From assembly GCF_041261445.1 (NCBI RefSeq), contig NZ_JBGCCU010000008.1, positions 186,001-250,000 of the forward strand: 64,000 nt of DNA, in the 5' to 3' direction. Position 1 is the stretch's first letter. Each line of letters opens with the position of its first letter. The notes under the pieces were generated by a model. The model was not told the DNA's origin. It saw nothing but the letters and a program-made list of their open reading frames with translations, and searched no databases. This stretch comes from Catenulispora sp. EB89. Its GTDB lineage: Bacteria > Actinomycetota > Actinomycetes > Streptomycetales > Catenulisporaceae. The translations under genes were made by a program, and so were the position numbers. Shown one piece after another: positions 1-9,258 of the stretch.

Positions 1-1188
1 CTCCAGTGCCGAATGCGCACCCCCGAGCGCCGGCGCCGAGAACCCGAGCCGCGACACCTCGACCTGGCACCCGCCGGCGTCCGGCGCCATCACCCGCTCG
101 CGCACCACCGAGCGCACCCGCTCCAGCATCAGCTCCCCGACATGCGTGAAGTACCCCCCGAGCACCACCGCGCCCGGGTTCAGCACGTCGGCCAGCAACC
201 CGATGCCCAGTCCCAGATCGGCCGCCACCCGGTCGAACGCCGCCACCGTCCGCTCGTCCCCGGCCAGCGCGCGCTCCCGCAGCTCGGCCAGCCGCTGCTC
301 GACGTCCACGGTCGGGTCGTGCACCGGATCGCCGGGCGCGGCGGCCAGCCGTAGCAGGGCACTGAGACCGACCATCGTCTCCCAGCACCCGCGCCGCCCG
401 CACGCGCACTCCCGCCGCTCCGGGTCCAGCGGCATGTGCCCGATCTCGCCGGCGAACCCGGCGGCGCCGCGCAGCAGCCGGCCGTCGCTGACGATGCCGC
501 CGCCGATGCCGGTCTCGCCGGTGATGTAGAGCAGGTCGTGCAGGTCGGCGTCCTTGATCGCCAGGTACTCCGCGACCGCGCCGAGCTTCGCGTCGTTCTC
601 CAGCCGCAGCTCCGGCGTGCCGGGGCCGAGGCGCGCGCCGAGCTCGGCGAGGACCTCGACGTCCCGCCATCCCAGGTTGGCCGCGTAGTCCACGCGCCCC
701 GCCGCGATGTCGACGACGCCGGGCACCGCCAGCGTGATCCCGGCCGGTCGGACACCGGTGCCCGCGATCTCCGTCAGGCAGCGCGTGATCAGCCCGGCGA
801 GCAGGTCGAGCACCGATCCGACGCCGGCCGCCGCGACGCCGACCGGCAGCCGCTGTTCGAACACTGTCTCGCCGCGCAGCGTCATCGCCAGGACGCCCAC
901 GTAGTCGGCGCTGATCTCCGCTCCGACGCCGCACACGTCGCGGCCGTCCAGATGCACCGACAGCCCCGGCCGCCCGATCGACCCGTCGCGCTCGACCGTC
1001 CCCTCCGAGGCCAGCCCGAGTGCCACGAGCTCCCCGACCAGACCGGTGATGGTCGGCTTCGGCAGGCCGGTGTCGGCGGCGATGCGGACGCGCGAACGGG
1101 GTCCGGCGTCCCTCAGCAACCGCAGGACCACGCCGAGGTTGTCCCGGCGGATCGACGCGCGGTCGCTCGGCCGCAGATCCGACTTCAT
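1..1188 (-). CDS. ROK-family transcriptional regulator/sugar kinase-like (3' end outside window)
   Basis: Reading from ATG at 1188, the protein has an N-terminal winged helix (about residues 10-75, including a RVRIAADTGLPKPTITGLV-type recognition helix) followed by the ROK actin-like ATPase fold: a GIGGGIVSDG glycine loop, then the ROK zinc signature HMPLDPERRECACGRRGCWE with its CxCGxxGCxE cysteines. ROK repressors with both parts (NagC, Mlc, XylR type) sense sugars or sugar phosphates. The last codons run off the window edge, so the C-terminus is missing. It is divergent from the secreted lectin-type protein starting at 1303 and probably controls it and itself; an AT-rich inverted repeat lies between them. 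The effector sugar cannot be read from the sequence. Family call is firm. Confidence 0.93.
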   Translation of the reverse strand, partial: MKSDLRPSDRASIRRDNLGVVLRLLRDAGPRSRVRIAADTGLPKPTITGLVGELVALGLASEGTVERDGSIGRPGLSVHLDGRDVCGVGAEISADYVGVLAMTLRGETVFEQRLPVGVAAAGVGSVLDLLAGLITRCLTEIAGTGVRPAGITLAVPGVVDIAAGRVDYAANLGWRDVEVLAELGARLGPGTPELRLENDAKLGAVAEYLAIKDADLHDLLYITGETGIGGGIVSDGRLLRGAAGFAGEIGHMPLDPERRECACGRRGCWETMVGLSALLRLAAAPGDPVHDPTVDVEQRLAELRERALAGDERTVAAFDRVAADLGLGIGLLADVLNPGAVVLGGYFTHVGELMLERVRSVVRERVMAPDAGGCQVEVSRLGFSAPALGGAHSALE

Positions 1189-1239
1189 CCTCCACCCCTT
1201 TCGCTGGCGCCCATCGTGGCATGCGGCGCCGCCCGGGTA

Positions 1240-1278
1240 TTGACGGCTGCCGCAATAGTTTGGATCCTACTTTAACTA
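1240..1278. promoter_or_regulatory. Candidate ROK operator/promoter region
   Basis: The only AT-rich stretch between the divergent genes. It contains TTGACG at 1240-1245 as a possible -35 for the rightward gene, and the arms TAGTT (1256-1260) and AACTA (1274-1278) as an inverted repeat with a 13-nt centre containing GGATCC. ROK regulators bind imperfect AT-rich dyads of this size. No -10 at ideal spacing is obvious, so the promoter part is weak. Confidence 0.4.
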
Positions 1279-1302
1279 ACTACAGACCGGGAGGGCCCAC
1301 CT

Positions 1303-4197
1303 GTGAGAACGAGACCGGCGATCCGGACCAGAACGTCCGTCGCCCTCGGAGCCGTCGCCCTGGCGGCGGTCGGCCTGGCCGCCCCAGCCTCCGCGGCACC
1401 CACAGCCGGAGCCGTGCACGCTTCGGCCGCAGGCGTGGTGACGCTGGGCGGCAAGTGCCTGGACGACGCGAACCAGGGCACTGCGAACGGCAACGCCGTC
1501 CAGCTCTATGACTGCAACGGATCCTCGGCGCAGAACTGGACCTGGAGCGCCGACGGCACCGTGACGGACTACGGCAAGTGCCTGGACATCACCGGCGGCT
1601 CCGATGCGAACGGTGCTCTGCTCCAGCTCTACGCGTGCACCGCGAGCGCCGCGCAGCAGAAGTTCACGTGGCTCCCCGACGGCACCGTCTACAGCAGCAA
1701 GTCCGGCAAATGCCTGGCGGTGCAAGGCGGATCCGCCGCCGACGCCGCCCGCATCGGCCTGGCGCCGTGCGACCCCTCGCAGCCGCTCGAAGTCTGGAAC
1801 GCCACGACGGCCCCGCCGCCGAAGTACACCCTGTCCGCCGGCACGCCGGTCTCCTACGCCAACCCCGACGACACCCCGGCGTCGGTCTACACCGACGCGA
1901 ACGGCCAGTTCTATTATCAGCAGTCACATTCCCTTTACGGGGCGACCGACAGCCGCCAGTGGAGCTTCTACTCCGGCAGCAACTTCGACACCGCGGCCCT
2001 GGCGCCGATCAGCACCTCGGTGAATCCGGCGAACAAGCAGGACAGCAACGGCGACACCACCTGGCGCTGCAACAACAGCCCGACCGGCGTCACCTCGACG
2101 TACGCGCCGTCAGGGTCCGGATACGCCGAACGCAACTACTGCGACCTGTCCGGCACGTGGGTCGACCCGGACACCGGCTGGTGGTACGGCCTGGTGCACA
2201 ACGAGTTCACGCCGCAGCCCTTCGGCGACGGTCTGCACTACGACGCCATCGACTACGCGGTCTCCAAGGACCACGGCGCCACCTGGAGCATCGCAGGGCA
2301 CGCAGTCACCTCGCCGTACAGCACCGCCCGGGACGACACCACCCAGTTCCCGAACCAGACGTACTACTACGGCGACGGCGACCAGCGCCTGTTCGTCGAC
2401 TACGCCTCCGGCTACTTCTACGCCTTCTACGCCACGCGCGTCCTGGACAAGAGCGGCGGCGGAACCGTGTGGCTGCAACACGTGGCGCGCGCCCCGATCT
2501 CGCAGAAGATGGCGACCTCGTCGTGGCGCAAGTGGTACGACGGCGCGTGGCAGAGCCCTGGTGTCGGCGGTGCGGAGAGCGACATCATCCCGGCCGAGGG
2601 CGTCGGGAGCGGGTACGTCGCCTCCGGCGACGACTACCAGCCGTCCGCGTCGGGCGCGGTGAGCAGCCAGGTCGCGGCCGGCACCCTGCCGGACAACTCG
2701 CAGCTGGCGGTGATGAACGTGGCGTGGGACGCGTACTTGGGCAAGTACATCGGCACGCCGCAGAACAACGTGGCGCAGGCTACGAACACCCTGACGCCGC
2801 TGCACTTCTACACGACCGATGATCTGGCGACGCAGAAGTGGACGGACATGGGGCTGGTCTCCAGCTTGCCGAACGCGGCGTGGTACCGGTGGTTCCTGGA
2901 CTCCTCGACGCTGACCAGCTCCACGGTCGTGGGGAAGACGTTCCGGTCGTACTGCGCGTACTACTGCTCGACGTACACCAGCGAGTACTCGCCGGTGACG
3001 ATCGCGCCGCAGTCCTCTAGCGCGTTGCCGGCGGGGCCGGTCAGCAGCGGTGTCACGTATGAGATCGGCGCAACTGACGGCCGTTACTTGGCACAGCAGG
3101 GCTCTTCGTTGACGACGGTCGCTGGCTCGGGCACATCTGCGTCGCAGATGTGGAAGTTCACACCGACTGGCGATGGGTTCTTCACCATGGCCAACGCTGG
3201 TTCGGGGCGCGTGCTCGGGGTGCCTTCGACGTCGAACGCCGGCCGGGCTTGGGATGCGTCCGTGACGCTCGGCTCGCTCGGCGCTACTGCGACGACCGGG
3301 CAGCAGTGGTCGATCCAGACGATCGTGCAGTCGCCGGCGGCTCGGGGCCGTTCGACGGCCACCGGTGTGTATCGCCTGGTCAACCGCTATAGCGGCTTGG
3401 CTCTGAGCCTGACCGGCTCCGGCTCGCTTCCGGTCGCCACCGCGCCGCAACGCGGATGGGACAACCCCGGCACCGCCGGCGACACCCGCCCGGCGAGCGC
3501 GCAGGCGCTGGCCTTCACGGCGGTGTCCGGCAGCCCCGGCAACGCGATCACCGTGACCAGCCCCGGCAACCAGACCTCCACCGTCGGCACCCCGATCAGC
3601 CCGCTGCAGATCACCGCATCGGACTCGGCCGCCGGCCAGCACCTCACGTACGCCGCCACCGGCCTGCCCGCAGGACTGGCGATCAACGCCGCCACCGGCC
3701 GGATCACCGGCACCCCGACCGGCAACGGCGCCACCACGGCCATGATCACCGCGACCGACGCCACCGGCGCCACCGGCAACGCCACCTTCACCTGGACCGT
3801 GGTCGGCACCGACCTCGCGCTCGGCAAACCGACGACGGCATCATCGGCGCAGTCCGGCGGAAACTACGCGGCGAACCTGGCCACCGACGGCAACCCGAAC
3901 ACCAGGTGGTCTAGCACCTTCTCCGACCCGCAGTGGCTCCAGGTCGACCTCGGCGCCACCCACTCGATCACCGAGGTGAAGCTGGCCTGGGAGGCGGCCT
4001 ACGCACAGGCCTTCCAGCTCCAGACCTCCACCGACGGCTCGACCTGGACGACCATCTACAGCACCACCACCGGCAGCGGCGGCACGCAGGACCTGACCGG
4101 CCTGTCGGGCTCGGGGCGCTACATCCGCATGTACGGCACGGCGCGGGGGAGCGGGTACGGCTACTCGCTGTGGTCTTTCGAGGTATATGGGAGCTGA
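1303..4197 (+). CDS. Secreted multidomain ricin-lectin/propeller/CBM32 carbohydrate-active protein
   Basis: 964 aa, GTG start with GGGAGGG at 1289-1295. Signal peptide with AxA-type cleavage near residues 29-32 (ASAAP). Domains in order: ricin-B trefoil (about 44-166, three GKCL repeats with QNW/QQKF motifs); a long Trp/Tyr-rich region (about 175-570) resembling the five-bladed propellers of GH43-like proteins; a second ricin-like block (about 580-715); a putative Ig (He_PIG) repeat (about 750-832); and a C-terminal F5/8-type discoidin/CBM32 domain (about 838-964, with TRWSS and WLQVDLG). It should be exported and bind galactose- or arabinose-type polysaccharide. I cannot assign the catalytic family or acidic triad, so enzyme activity is inferred. 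Divergent from the ROK regulator. Confidence 0.8.
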   Translation: MRTRPAIRTRTSVALGAVALAAVGLAAPASAAPTAGAVHASAAGVVTLGGKCLDDANQGTANGNAVQLYDCNGSSAQNWTWSADGTVTDYGKCLDITGGSDANGALLQLYACTASAAQQKFTWLPDGTVYSSKSGKCLAVQGGSAADAARIGLAPCDPSQPLEVWNATTAPPPKYTLSAGTPVSYANPDDTPASVYTDANGQFYYQQSHSLYGATDSRQWSFYSGSNFDTAALAPISTSVNPANKQDSNGDTTWRCNNSPTGVTSTYAPSGSGYAERNYCDLSGTWVDPDTGWWYGLVHNEFTPQPFGDGLHYDAIDYAVSKDHGATWSIAGHAVTSPYSTARDDTTQFPNQTYYYGDGDQRLFVDYASGYFYAFYATRVLDKSGGGTVWLQHVARAPISQKMATSSWRKWYDGAWQSPGVGGAESDIIPAEGVGSGYVASGDDYQPSASGAVSSQVAAGTLPDNSQLAVMNVAWDAYLGKYIGTPQNNVAQATNTLTPLHFYTTDDLATQKWTDMGLVSSLPNAAWYRWFLDSSTLTSSTVVGKTFRSYCAYYCSTYTSEYSPVTIAPQSSSALPAGPVSSGVTYEIGATDGRYLAQQGSSLTTVAGSGTSASQMWKFTPTGDGFFTMANAGSGRVLGVPSTSNAGRAWDASVTLGSLGATATTGQQWSIQTIVQSPAARGRSTATGVYRLVNRYSGLALSLTGSGSLPVATAPQRGWDNPGTAGDTRPASAQALAFTAVSGSPGNAITVTSPGNQTSTVGTPISPLQITASDSAAGQHLTYAATGLPAGLAINAATGRITGTPTGNGATTAMITATDATGATGNATFTWTVVGTDLALGKPTTASSAQSGGNYAANLATDGNPNTRWSSTFSDPQWLQVDLGATHSITEVKLAWEAAYAQAFQLQTSTDGSTWTTIYSTTTGSGGTQDLTGLSGSGRYIRMYGTARGSGYGYSLWSFEVYGS

Positions 4198-4202
4198 GAT
4201 AG

Positions 4203-4242
4203 GCCCGGCGCTGTGGTGCGGAAGCCCGCCACGGCGCCGGGC
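4203..4242 (+). terminator. Stem-loop terminator after the lectin gene
   Basis: GCCCGGCGC (4203-4211) pairs with GCGCCGGGC (4234-4242), and the stem extends inward by five more pairs with one G-U, leaving a 12-nt loop. It has no clear T-tract, as is usual for actinomycete terminators. It begins just past the stop at 4197. The rest of the 325-nt gap to 4523 holds no supportable gene. Confidence 0.6.
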
Positions 4243-4522
4243 GCACGGCACACCGCAGCTGGATCAGCTGCACACTGCGGACACGCGTTGCGGCTCCGAC
4301 GGTGTTCCTCGGCACGGCCACCATCGTCGGAGGCCGTGGCGACGCGTTCGTGGTCGATCGCGACAACCAGGAGTACCAGAACGAGGTCCGGCATCCTCCA
4401 TGTAACGGATCCGGCCGCCGCCGACACTTAAGACGTCGTCACCTGGGTCGACTGCTCCTGAGCTGTGCACATCCGTTCGGCCCACTAAGATCAACGGTCA
4501 CGCCACGACCGGGAGGGCCGCC

Positions 4523-6784
4523 ATGCCGCAGCTGGAAACGACCTTCGCGGCGGAGCTGCGCCGCCTGCGGCTGCGGGCCCAGCTGACTTTGGAGGCGCTC
4601 GCCGAGGCCTCGGGTGTGAGCGTCCGGACGATCGGTGCGCTGGAGCGCGGCCAGAGCCTGGGCCCTCAGCGCCGGACCGTGCTCGCCCTGGCCGACGGCC
4701 TCGGTCTCGACGATGCGGAACGCCAAGCCTTAGAGCAGCTGGCTGACGTGGGTCGTCCCCGGCCGGTCACCGCGCCCGGCGGCTGGTGCGTGCCGCCGCG
4801 GCCGGTTCCCGACTTCACCGGACGTGACGCGGAGGTGGACCGGCTCGTCGCGCTGGCTGCGGAGTCCGGCGCTGACGCGCACGCCGCCGCTGCCGTCGCC
4901 GTGCTCTCCGGTCCCGGCGGGGTCGGCAAGACGACGCTCGCGGTCGAAGCCGGTCGTCGCGCGGCCGCCTCCGCCGGCCTTCCGCTGTTCTACCTGGACC
5001 TGCGCGGCATGGACCCCGAGCCGCTGGAACCGGCGGTGGCCCTGTTCCGGTTGCTGAAAGCGCTCGGCGTTGGCAACCGCGACATGCCCGATGACCTCGA
5101 CAGCAGGTCCGGGCAGTTCCGCACGCTGGTGGAGCAGCGGCCGGCGATCGTCGTCCTGGACAACGCGCGCGACGAGGAGCAAGTTCGTCCCCTGTTACCC
5201 GGCGCGGGCGTCGGGTCGGTGCTCGTCACCAGTCGCAGACTCCTGACAGGACTGGAGGGCGTCGAGCGCCTGGCGGTCCCGATCCTCGACGACGCAGCGG
5301 CCCAGCGTCTGCTGACCTCGATCGTCGGCGACACCGAGGGTCCCCGGGGCGACGGTCTGGAGGATCTGGCCGCGTTGTGCGGCGGACTGCCGCTCGCGCT
5401 GCGCATCATCGGCAACCGCCTGGCCACGCGCCCTCGCTGGACCGCCCGCCAGCTCGCGGACCGGCTCGGCGACTCCGAGCGCCGCCTGGAGCGGATCCAC
5501 GCCGGGGACCTGCAGATCACGGCCGCGTTCGCCATGTCCTACGACCACCTGACCCCGGCCGCCCAACGCCTGTGCCGCCGCGCGGCGCTCGTGCCCGGCC
5601 CCGACTTCGCCGCGCCGCTGGCCTCGATGCTGATCGGCGCCTCGGTCCCGGACACCGAGGAGTTGCTGGACGAGCTGCACGAACTCGGCCTGCTGTCCCA
5701 GACCGCCGGCGGCCGCTACGGCTTCCACGACCTGATCCGCCTGTTCGCCGGCGACCGCCTCGACGCCGAGGAGCCCGGGCGGCGCGAACCGCTGGCCGCC
5801 GCGATGACCGACTGGCTGCTGACCGTGGCCGTCGCCGCCGGCCGGTGGTTCGAGCCCGCATACGGCGCCGCCCCGGCGGAGTGGGACCTCCCGGTGGACC
5901 TGTCGAGCGCCGACGCTGCCTCGGCATGGCTGCAGGACGAGGCGGACAACTGGTTCGGCGCCGTCCGCATCGCCGCGTCGGAAGGCCACGATCGTCAGGT
6001 CATTGATACGGCTGAAGCCGTGCGCTGGTACTCCGACCGCTGGTTCCTGTGGACGCACTGGCACGAGCTCTTCGTGCTGGGCGTCGAGGCCGCCGACCGG
6101 CTCGGCGACACGGTGGCGCAGGCCAAGCAGCTGAACTACCTGTCGTGGGCCCAGGCGCAGCGCCACGAGCACGCGACGGCCGCCCAGACCGCTCTGCGTG
6201 CGGCGGGCATCGCGGAAGCGGCTGGAGCGGTGGGCCCGCAGGCCTGGGCGTTCCTGTTCGCAGCGAACGCCGAGGCTCAGCTGGATCTGTCCAAAGCGCT
6301 GCGGCACGCGCAGGACGCAGACCGTTTGTTTGCCCAGAGCGAGGACTACGAGGGCCAACTCAACGCCCTGCAAACGGTCGGCATGATCTCGCTCATGCTG
6401 GGCCACGCGGATGAGGGTATTGAGAAGCTTCGCGAGGCCGTGGAACTGGCACGCGTCCCGCAGGACGGACCCGGCCTCCAACTCATCGCCGACGTAGCAC
6501 TTCTGCTCAGCGCCTGGTACCTGGCGCGCGCCTACGAACAGACCGGCACTGACGCCGACCCCGCCGCCGAGGACGCCTACCGCCTGGCCCTGACCAGTGC
6601 CGATGCAGCCGGGACGCCGTATCAGCAGGCGAAGGTCGAGCGTGGGTTCGCCCTCCTGCTCGACCGCACCGATCGACGTAAGGAAGCTGCGACGCTGCTG
6701 CGCGCGGCGCGTGAACGGTTCGTCGAGGTCGATGCCGCACCGGAGGTCGCGGAGGCCGATGCGTTGTTGGCCGAGTGGGGCTGA
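4523..6784 (+). CDS. XRE-STAND (NB-ARC) ATPase regulator with TPR-like C-terminus
   Basis: 753 aa; ATG preceded by GGGAGGG. Residues about 5-62 form a Cro/CI-type helix-turn-helix (LEALAEASGVSVRTIGALER). A NB-ARC/STAND module follows: P-loop GPGGVGKTT near residue 129, Walker B AIVVLDNA near 208, a sensor-like VLVTSRR, and the GLPLAL motif typical of NB-ARC proteins. The C-terminal half (about 480-753) is Ala/Leu-rich helical repeat, consistent with TPRs. Such proteins are signal-dependent transcription regulators in actinomycetes. It lacks the BTAD domain of AfsR. It stands alone, ending 14 nt before the convergent exporter operon, so the target is unknown. Confidence 0.85.
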   Translation: MPQLETTFAAELRRLRLRAQLTLEALAEASGVSVRTIGALERGQSLGPQRRTVLALADGLGLDDAERQALEQLADVGRPRPVTAPGGWCVPPRPVPDFTGRDAEVDRLVALAAESGADAHAAAAVAVLSGPGGVGKTTLAVEAGRRAAASAGLPLFYLDLRGMDPEPLEPAVALFRLLKALGVGNRDMPDDLDSRSGQFRTLVEQRPAIVVLDNARDEEQVRPLLPGAGVGSVLVTSRRLLTGLEGVERLAVPILDDAAAQRLLTSIVGDTEGPRGDGLEDLAALCGGLPLALRIIGNRLATRPRWTARQLADRLGDSERRLERIHAGDLQITAAFAMSYDHLTPAAQRLCRRAALVPGPDFAAPLASMLIGASVPDTEELLDELHELGLLSQTAGGRYGFHDLIRLFAGDRLDAEEPGRREPLAAAMTDWLLTVAVAAGRWFEPAYGAAPAEWDLPVDLSSADAASAWLQDEADNWFGAVRIAASEGHDRQVIDTAEAVRWYSDRWFLWTHWHELFVLGVEAADRLGDTVAQAKQLNYLSWAQAQRHEHATAAQTALRAAGIAEAAGAVGPQAWAFLFAANAEAQLDLSKALRHAQDADRLFAQSEDYEGQLNALQTVGMISLMLGHADEGIEKLREAVELARVPQDGPGLQLIADVALLLSAWYLARAYEQTGTDADPAAEDAYRLALTSADAAGTPYQQAKVERGFALLLDRTDRRKEAATLLRAARERFVEVDAAPEVAEADALLAEWG

Positions 6785-6797
6785 CTCCAGCCGCCGT

Positions 6798-7685
6798 CTA
6801 GGAGAGGACGCGTCGCCCGAAGTTCCGCAGCCCCAACCCCAAGAACAGCGCCAGGAACCCGATCAGCACGGGATACACGATGTACAGATGCATGTGCGGC
6901 GCGTCGGTCAACGCCGCGCGCATCCCCTCGTTGATGTAGATCAGGGGATTGACGAGCACCAGCGTCTGCAGCCACGGGAACCCGCCGACCTTCACCGGCG
7001 CCAGCCGCGTCCACTCGTAGTAGGTCCCGCCGAGGAACGTGAGCGGCAGGACCACGAAGCCGAACATCAGGCCGATGTTGCGTGCCTCGAACGTGGTGCC
7101 CAGCAGCAGGCCCAGCGACGTCATCGCCACGCAGGCCAGTGGGATCAGCGTCAGCAGGATCCACCAGTGGTACGACAGGTCCGCGTGCACGCCCTTGGCA
7201 TGCACCACCGCGGCGATCGGGAAAACCAACAGCGCCGAGATCATCCCCTGGACCGCGCCGGAGAACACCTTCGCCATCGCCACCAGCCAGATCGGGCACG
7301 GCGCCTGCACCCGGTCCTCGATCTCGCGCGTGTAGCCGAACTCCGAGGCCAGCTGGAGTGCCACCGCCTGGATGCCCTGGAACATGATCGCGATCCCGAC
7401 CACTCCCGGCACCAGCACCGTGGCGAACGCCGACTCGCTGCGCGCGCCGCCCCCGCCGCCGATGCCCTGGCCGATCGTGGGGAACACGTACAAGAACACG
7501 AAGACCAGCAGGAACGGCTGGACCAGCGTGCGCGCCACGAACTCGCCGAAGTGCTTCTTCAGCACCATCAGGTCGCGCAGGATCAACGCGCCGAGCGCGG
7601 TACGGGACGCCGCGGCGGCCGAACGCGCCGGCCGGGAGCGGATCTGCTGTCCGGTGCCGCGCACGGCCTCGGTTCGCGCGGTCAT
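6798..7685 (-). CDS. ABC-2 type drug exporter permease (DrrB-like)
   Basis: 295 aa, ATG at 7685. Six hydrophobic segments with the ABC-2 membrane pattern: an N-terminal cytoplasmic stretch, then LVQPFLLVFVFLYVFPTIG, a GIAIMFQGIQAVALQLASEF helix pair, and a conserved FLGGTYYEW-type loop before the last helices. It is the membrane partner of the ATPase at 7711-8766 and would export a hydrophobic drug or lipid. Its start sits on the second copy of a duplicated TGATG stop/start junction, with AGGAGCTGAGG inside the repeat acting as its ribosome-binding site. Confidence 0.9.
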   Translation of the reverse strand: MTARTEAVRGTGQQIRSRPARSAAAASRTALGALILRDLMVLKKHFGEFVARTLVQPFLLVFVFLYVFPTIGQGIGGGGGARSESAFATVLVPGVVGIAIMFQGIQAVALQLASEFGYTREIEDRVQAPCPIWLVAMAKVFSGAVQGMISALLVFPIAAVVHAKGVHADLSYHWWILLTLIPLACVAMTSLGLLLGTTFEARNIGLMFGFVVLPLTFLGGTYYEWTRLAPVKVGGFPWLQTLVLVNPLIYINEGMRAALTDAPHMHLYIVYPVLIGFLALFLGLGLRNFGRRVLS

Positions 7686-7731
7686 CAGTCCCTCAGCTCC
7701 TGAACGGTCATCAGTCCCTCAGCTCCTTACC
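7680..7731. repeat. 26-bp tandem duplication of the ATPase/permease junction, creating an 8-codon mini-ORF
   Basis: Units start at 7680 and 7706; the first 22 bases of each are identical (GGTCATCAGTCCCTCAGCTC followed by CT). On the minus strand each copy encodes ELRD, then TGATG. The first copy ends the ATPase; the second makes a mini-ORF (7711 to 7685, peptide MTVQELRD) whose TGA overlaps the ATG of the permease. Coupled translation of ATPase, mini-ORF and permease can therefore be preserved. The pattern suggests a recent slippage or tandem duplication. Confidence 0.85.
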
Positions 7732-8766
7732 GGTCAGGCCGATGAACACGTCCTCCAGGCTCGGCGCGGCCACGGACAGGTCGGCCACGACATACCCGGC
7801 GCTCTCCGCGGCGCCGATGATCCGTGCCAGCGAGCCGTCGGCGCCGCGCAGGTGCAGTTCGAGGCTGTCGCCGGACGCCCGCAGCCGGGTGATGCCCGAG
7901 ACCGACTCGCGCAGCGCGGCTCCGAGCGCGTCGAGGTCGCCGCGGGCCTTGATCGAGACCACCGTGTCCGCGTCGACCCCGTGCTTCAGCCGGGCCGGGG
8001 TGTCCAGCGCCAGGATGCGGCCGTGGTCCATGATCGCCACCCGGCCGCACAGCCGGTCCGCCTCCTCCATGTAATGCGTGGTCAGCAGAATCGTCTGGCC
8101 GTCGGCGTTGAGCTCGCCGAGGATGTCCCACAGCGCCAGCCGGCTCTGCGGATCGAGCCCGGCGGTCGGCTCGTCCAGGAACAGGACGGCGGGCCGGTGG
8201 AAGATGGCGCGCGCGACCATGAGGCGCTGCGCCATGCCGCCGGACAGCGCGAAGACCGAGGCCTTGGCCCACTTCGCCAGCTGGAACTGCTCCAGCAGCC
8301 GGTCGGCGGTGCGCCGCGACTCGGCCCGGGGGACGCCGAACAGCAGGCCGTGGACGTACAGGTTCTCCCAGACGGTCAGCTGCCGGTCCAGCGTGTTCTG
8401 CTGCGAGACCACGCCGATCAGCTGCTTGGCCAGGGCCGGCCGCGCCACCACGTCGACATCGCCGACGAACGCCTGCCCGGACGTGGGCACCACCCGCGTG
8501 GTGAGCATGCCGACGGTGGTCGTCTTGCCCGCGCCGTTCGGGCCGAGCAGGCCGAAGATCTCGCCGGGCCGCACGTCCAGGTCCAGCTTGTCGACGGCGG
8601 CGAAATCCGTGCCGCGGTAGACCTTGGTCAGCTCCCGGGTGCTGATGACGCTGCCGGCCTCGCCGGCTCCACTGCCGCCGCCGCCATCACGGGTATCGCT
8701 GTCACTGCTGACGCCGGCCGGGGCCGGGGCCCCCGGTTGCGGGACCGGGACCGCTGGGGACTCCAC
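7711..8766 (-). CDS. ABC drug exporter ATP-binding protein (DrrA-like)
   Basis: 351 aa. Walker A GPNGAGKTT, Q-loop VVSQQNTLD, signature LSGGMAQRL, Walker B VLFLDEPTAGLDPQ and switch TTHYMEEAD are all present, and the DrrA-family C-terminal extension ends EDVFIGLTGKELRD. An N-terminal Pro/Ser/Gly-rich tail of about 40 residues precedes the ABC core. GTG start at 8766; there is no good Shine-Dalgarno, but a TAGCCT -10-like hexamer lies just upstream on the minus strand, so translation may be leaderless. It heads an operon with the permease at 6798. Substrate specificity cannot be inferred; daunorubicin-like export is family knowledge only. Confidence 0.92.
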   Translation of the reverse strand: MESPAVPVPQPGAPAPAGVSSDSDTRDGGGGSGAGEAGSVISTRELTKVYRGTDFAAVDKLDLDVRPGEIFGLLGPNGAGKTTTVGMLTTRVVPTSGQAFVGDVDVVARPALAKQLIGVVSQQNTLDRQLTVWENLYVHGLLFGVPRAESRRTADRLLEQFQLAKWAKASVFALSGGMAQRLMVARAIFHRPAVLFLDEPTAGLDPQSRLALWDILGELNADGQTILLTTHYMEEADRLCGRVAIMDHGRILALDTPARLKHGVDADTVVSIKARGDLDALGAALRESVSGITRLRASGDSLELHLRGADGSLARIIGAAESAGYVVADLSVAAPSLEDVFIGLTGKELRD

Positions 8767-8798
8767 ACGCTCAGGCTATTGCCGGCGGCCGGAGCCCG

Positions 8799-9200
8799 CT
8801 ACAGCTCGGCCGTCCCTCGTTCGGTCGCCGCACGCTCGTTGGCGCGATCGATTTCCGCCATATGCTCCTCGGCCCACGCCCGAAGCGCGGCCAGCGGCTC
8901 CTCCAGCGACAGGCCGAGCGCCGTCAGGCTGTAGTGCACGCGCGGCGGGACCGTCGGCTCCACGCGGCGCCGCGCGAGACCGTCCTTGACCAGGCCCTGC
9001 AATGTGGTCGAGAGCATCTTCTGGGACACGCCGGGCATCCGGCGCCGCAGCTCGGCGAAGCGGACCTCCTGCGGCGCGGCCTCGGCGAGCACCTTCACCG
9101 CCATCGACGTCCACTTGGAGCCGAGCCGGTCCAGCAGTTCGCGGGTCGGGCACGCCGGATCGAACAGGTCGCCGCGTGCGCCGTCGGCCAGGGCGGTCAC
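8799..9200 (-). CDS. HxlR-family transcriptional regulator
   Basis: About 133 aa: a CPTRELLDRLGSKWTSMAVKVL N-terminus and a winged-helix body (FAELRRRMPGVSQKMLSTTLQGLVKDGLARR), the HxlR hallmark, then YSLTALGLSLEEPLAALRAWAE. GTG at 9200 has GAGG five bases upstream; GTG at 9206 is the alternative. HxlR proteins are small dimeric sensors of electrophiles, redox state or metabolites. It is divergent from the hydrolase at 9306, with a 7-bp inverted repeat between them as a likely shared operator. It lies close behind the DrrA start, but that operon reads away from it on the same strand with a 32-nt gap, so readthrough is possible. Confidence 0.88.
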   Translation of the reverse strand: MTALADGARGDLFDPACPTRELLDRLGSKWTSMAVKVLAEAAPQEVRFAELRRRMPGVSQKMLSTTLQGLVKDGLARRRVEPTVPPRVHYSLTALGLSLEEPLAALRAWAEEHMAEIDRANERAATERGTAEL

Positions 9201-9258
9201 TTCCACCTCACCACCTGACGGAGAAGTGCCGTCTTGGCGGCGCTCCGTCGCTCTCTTA

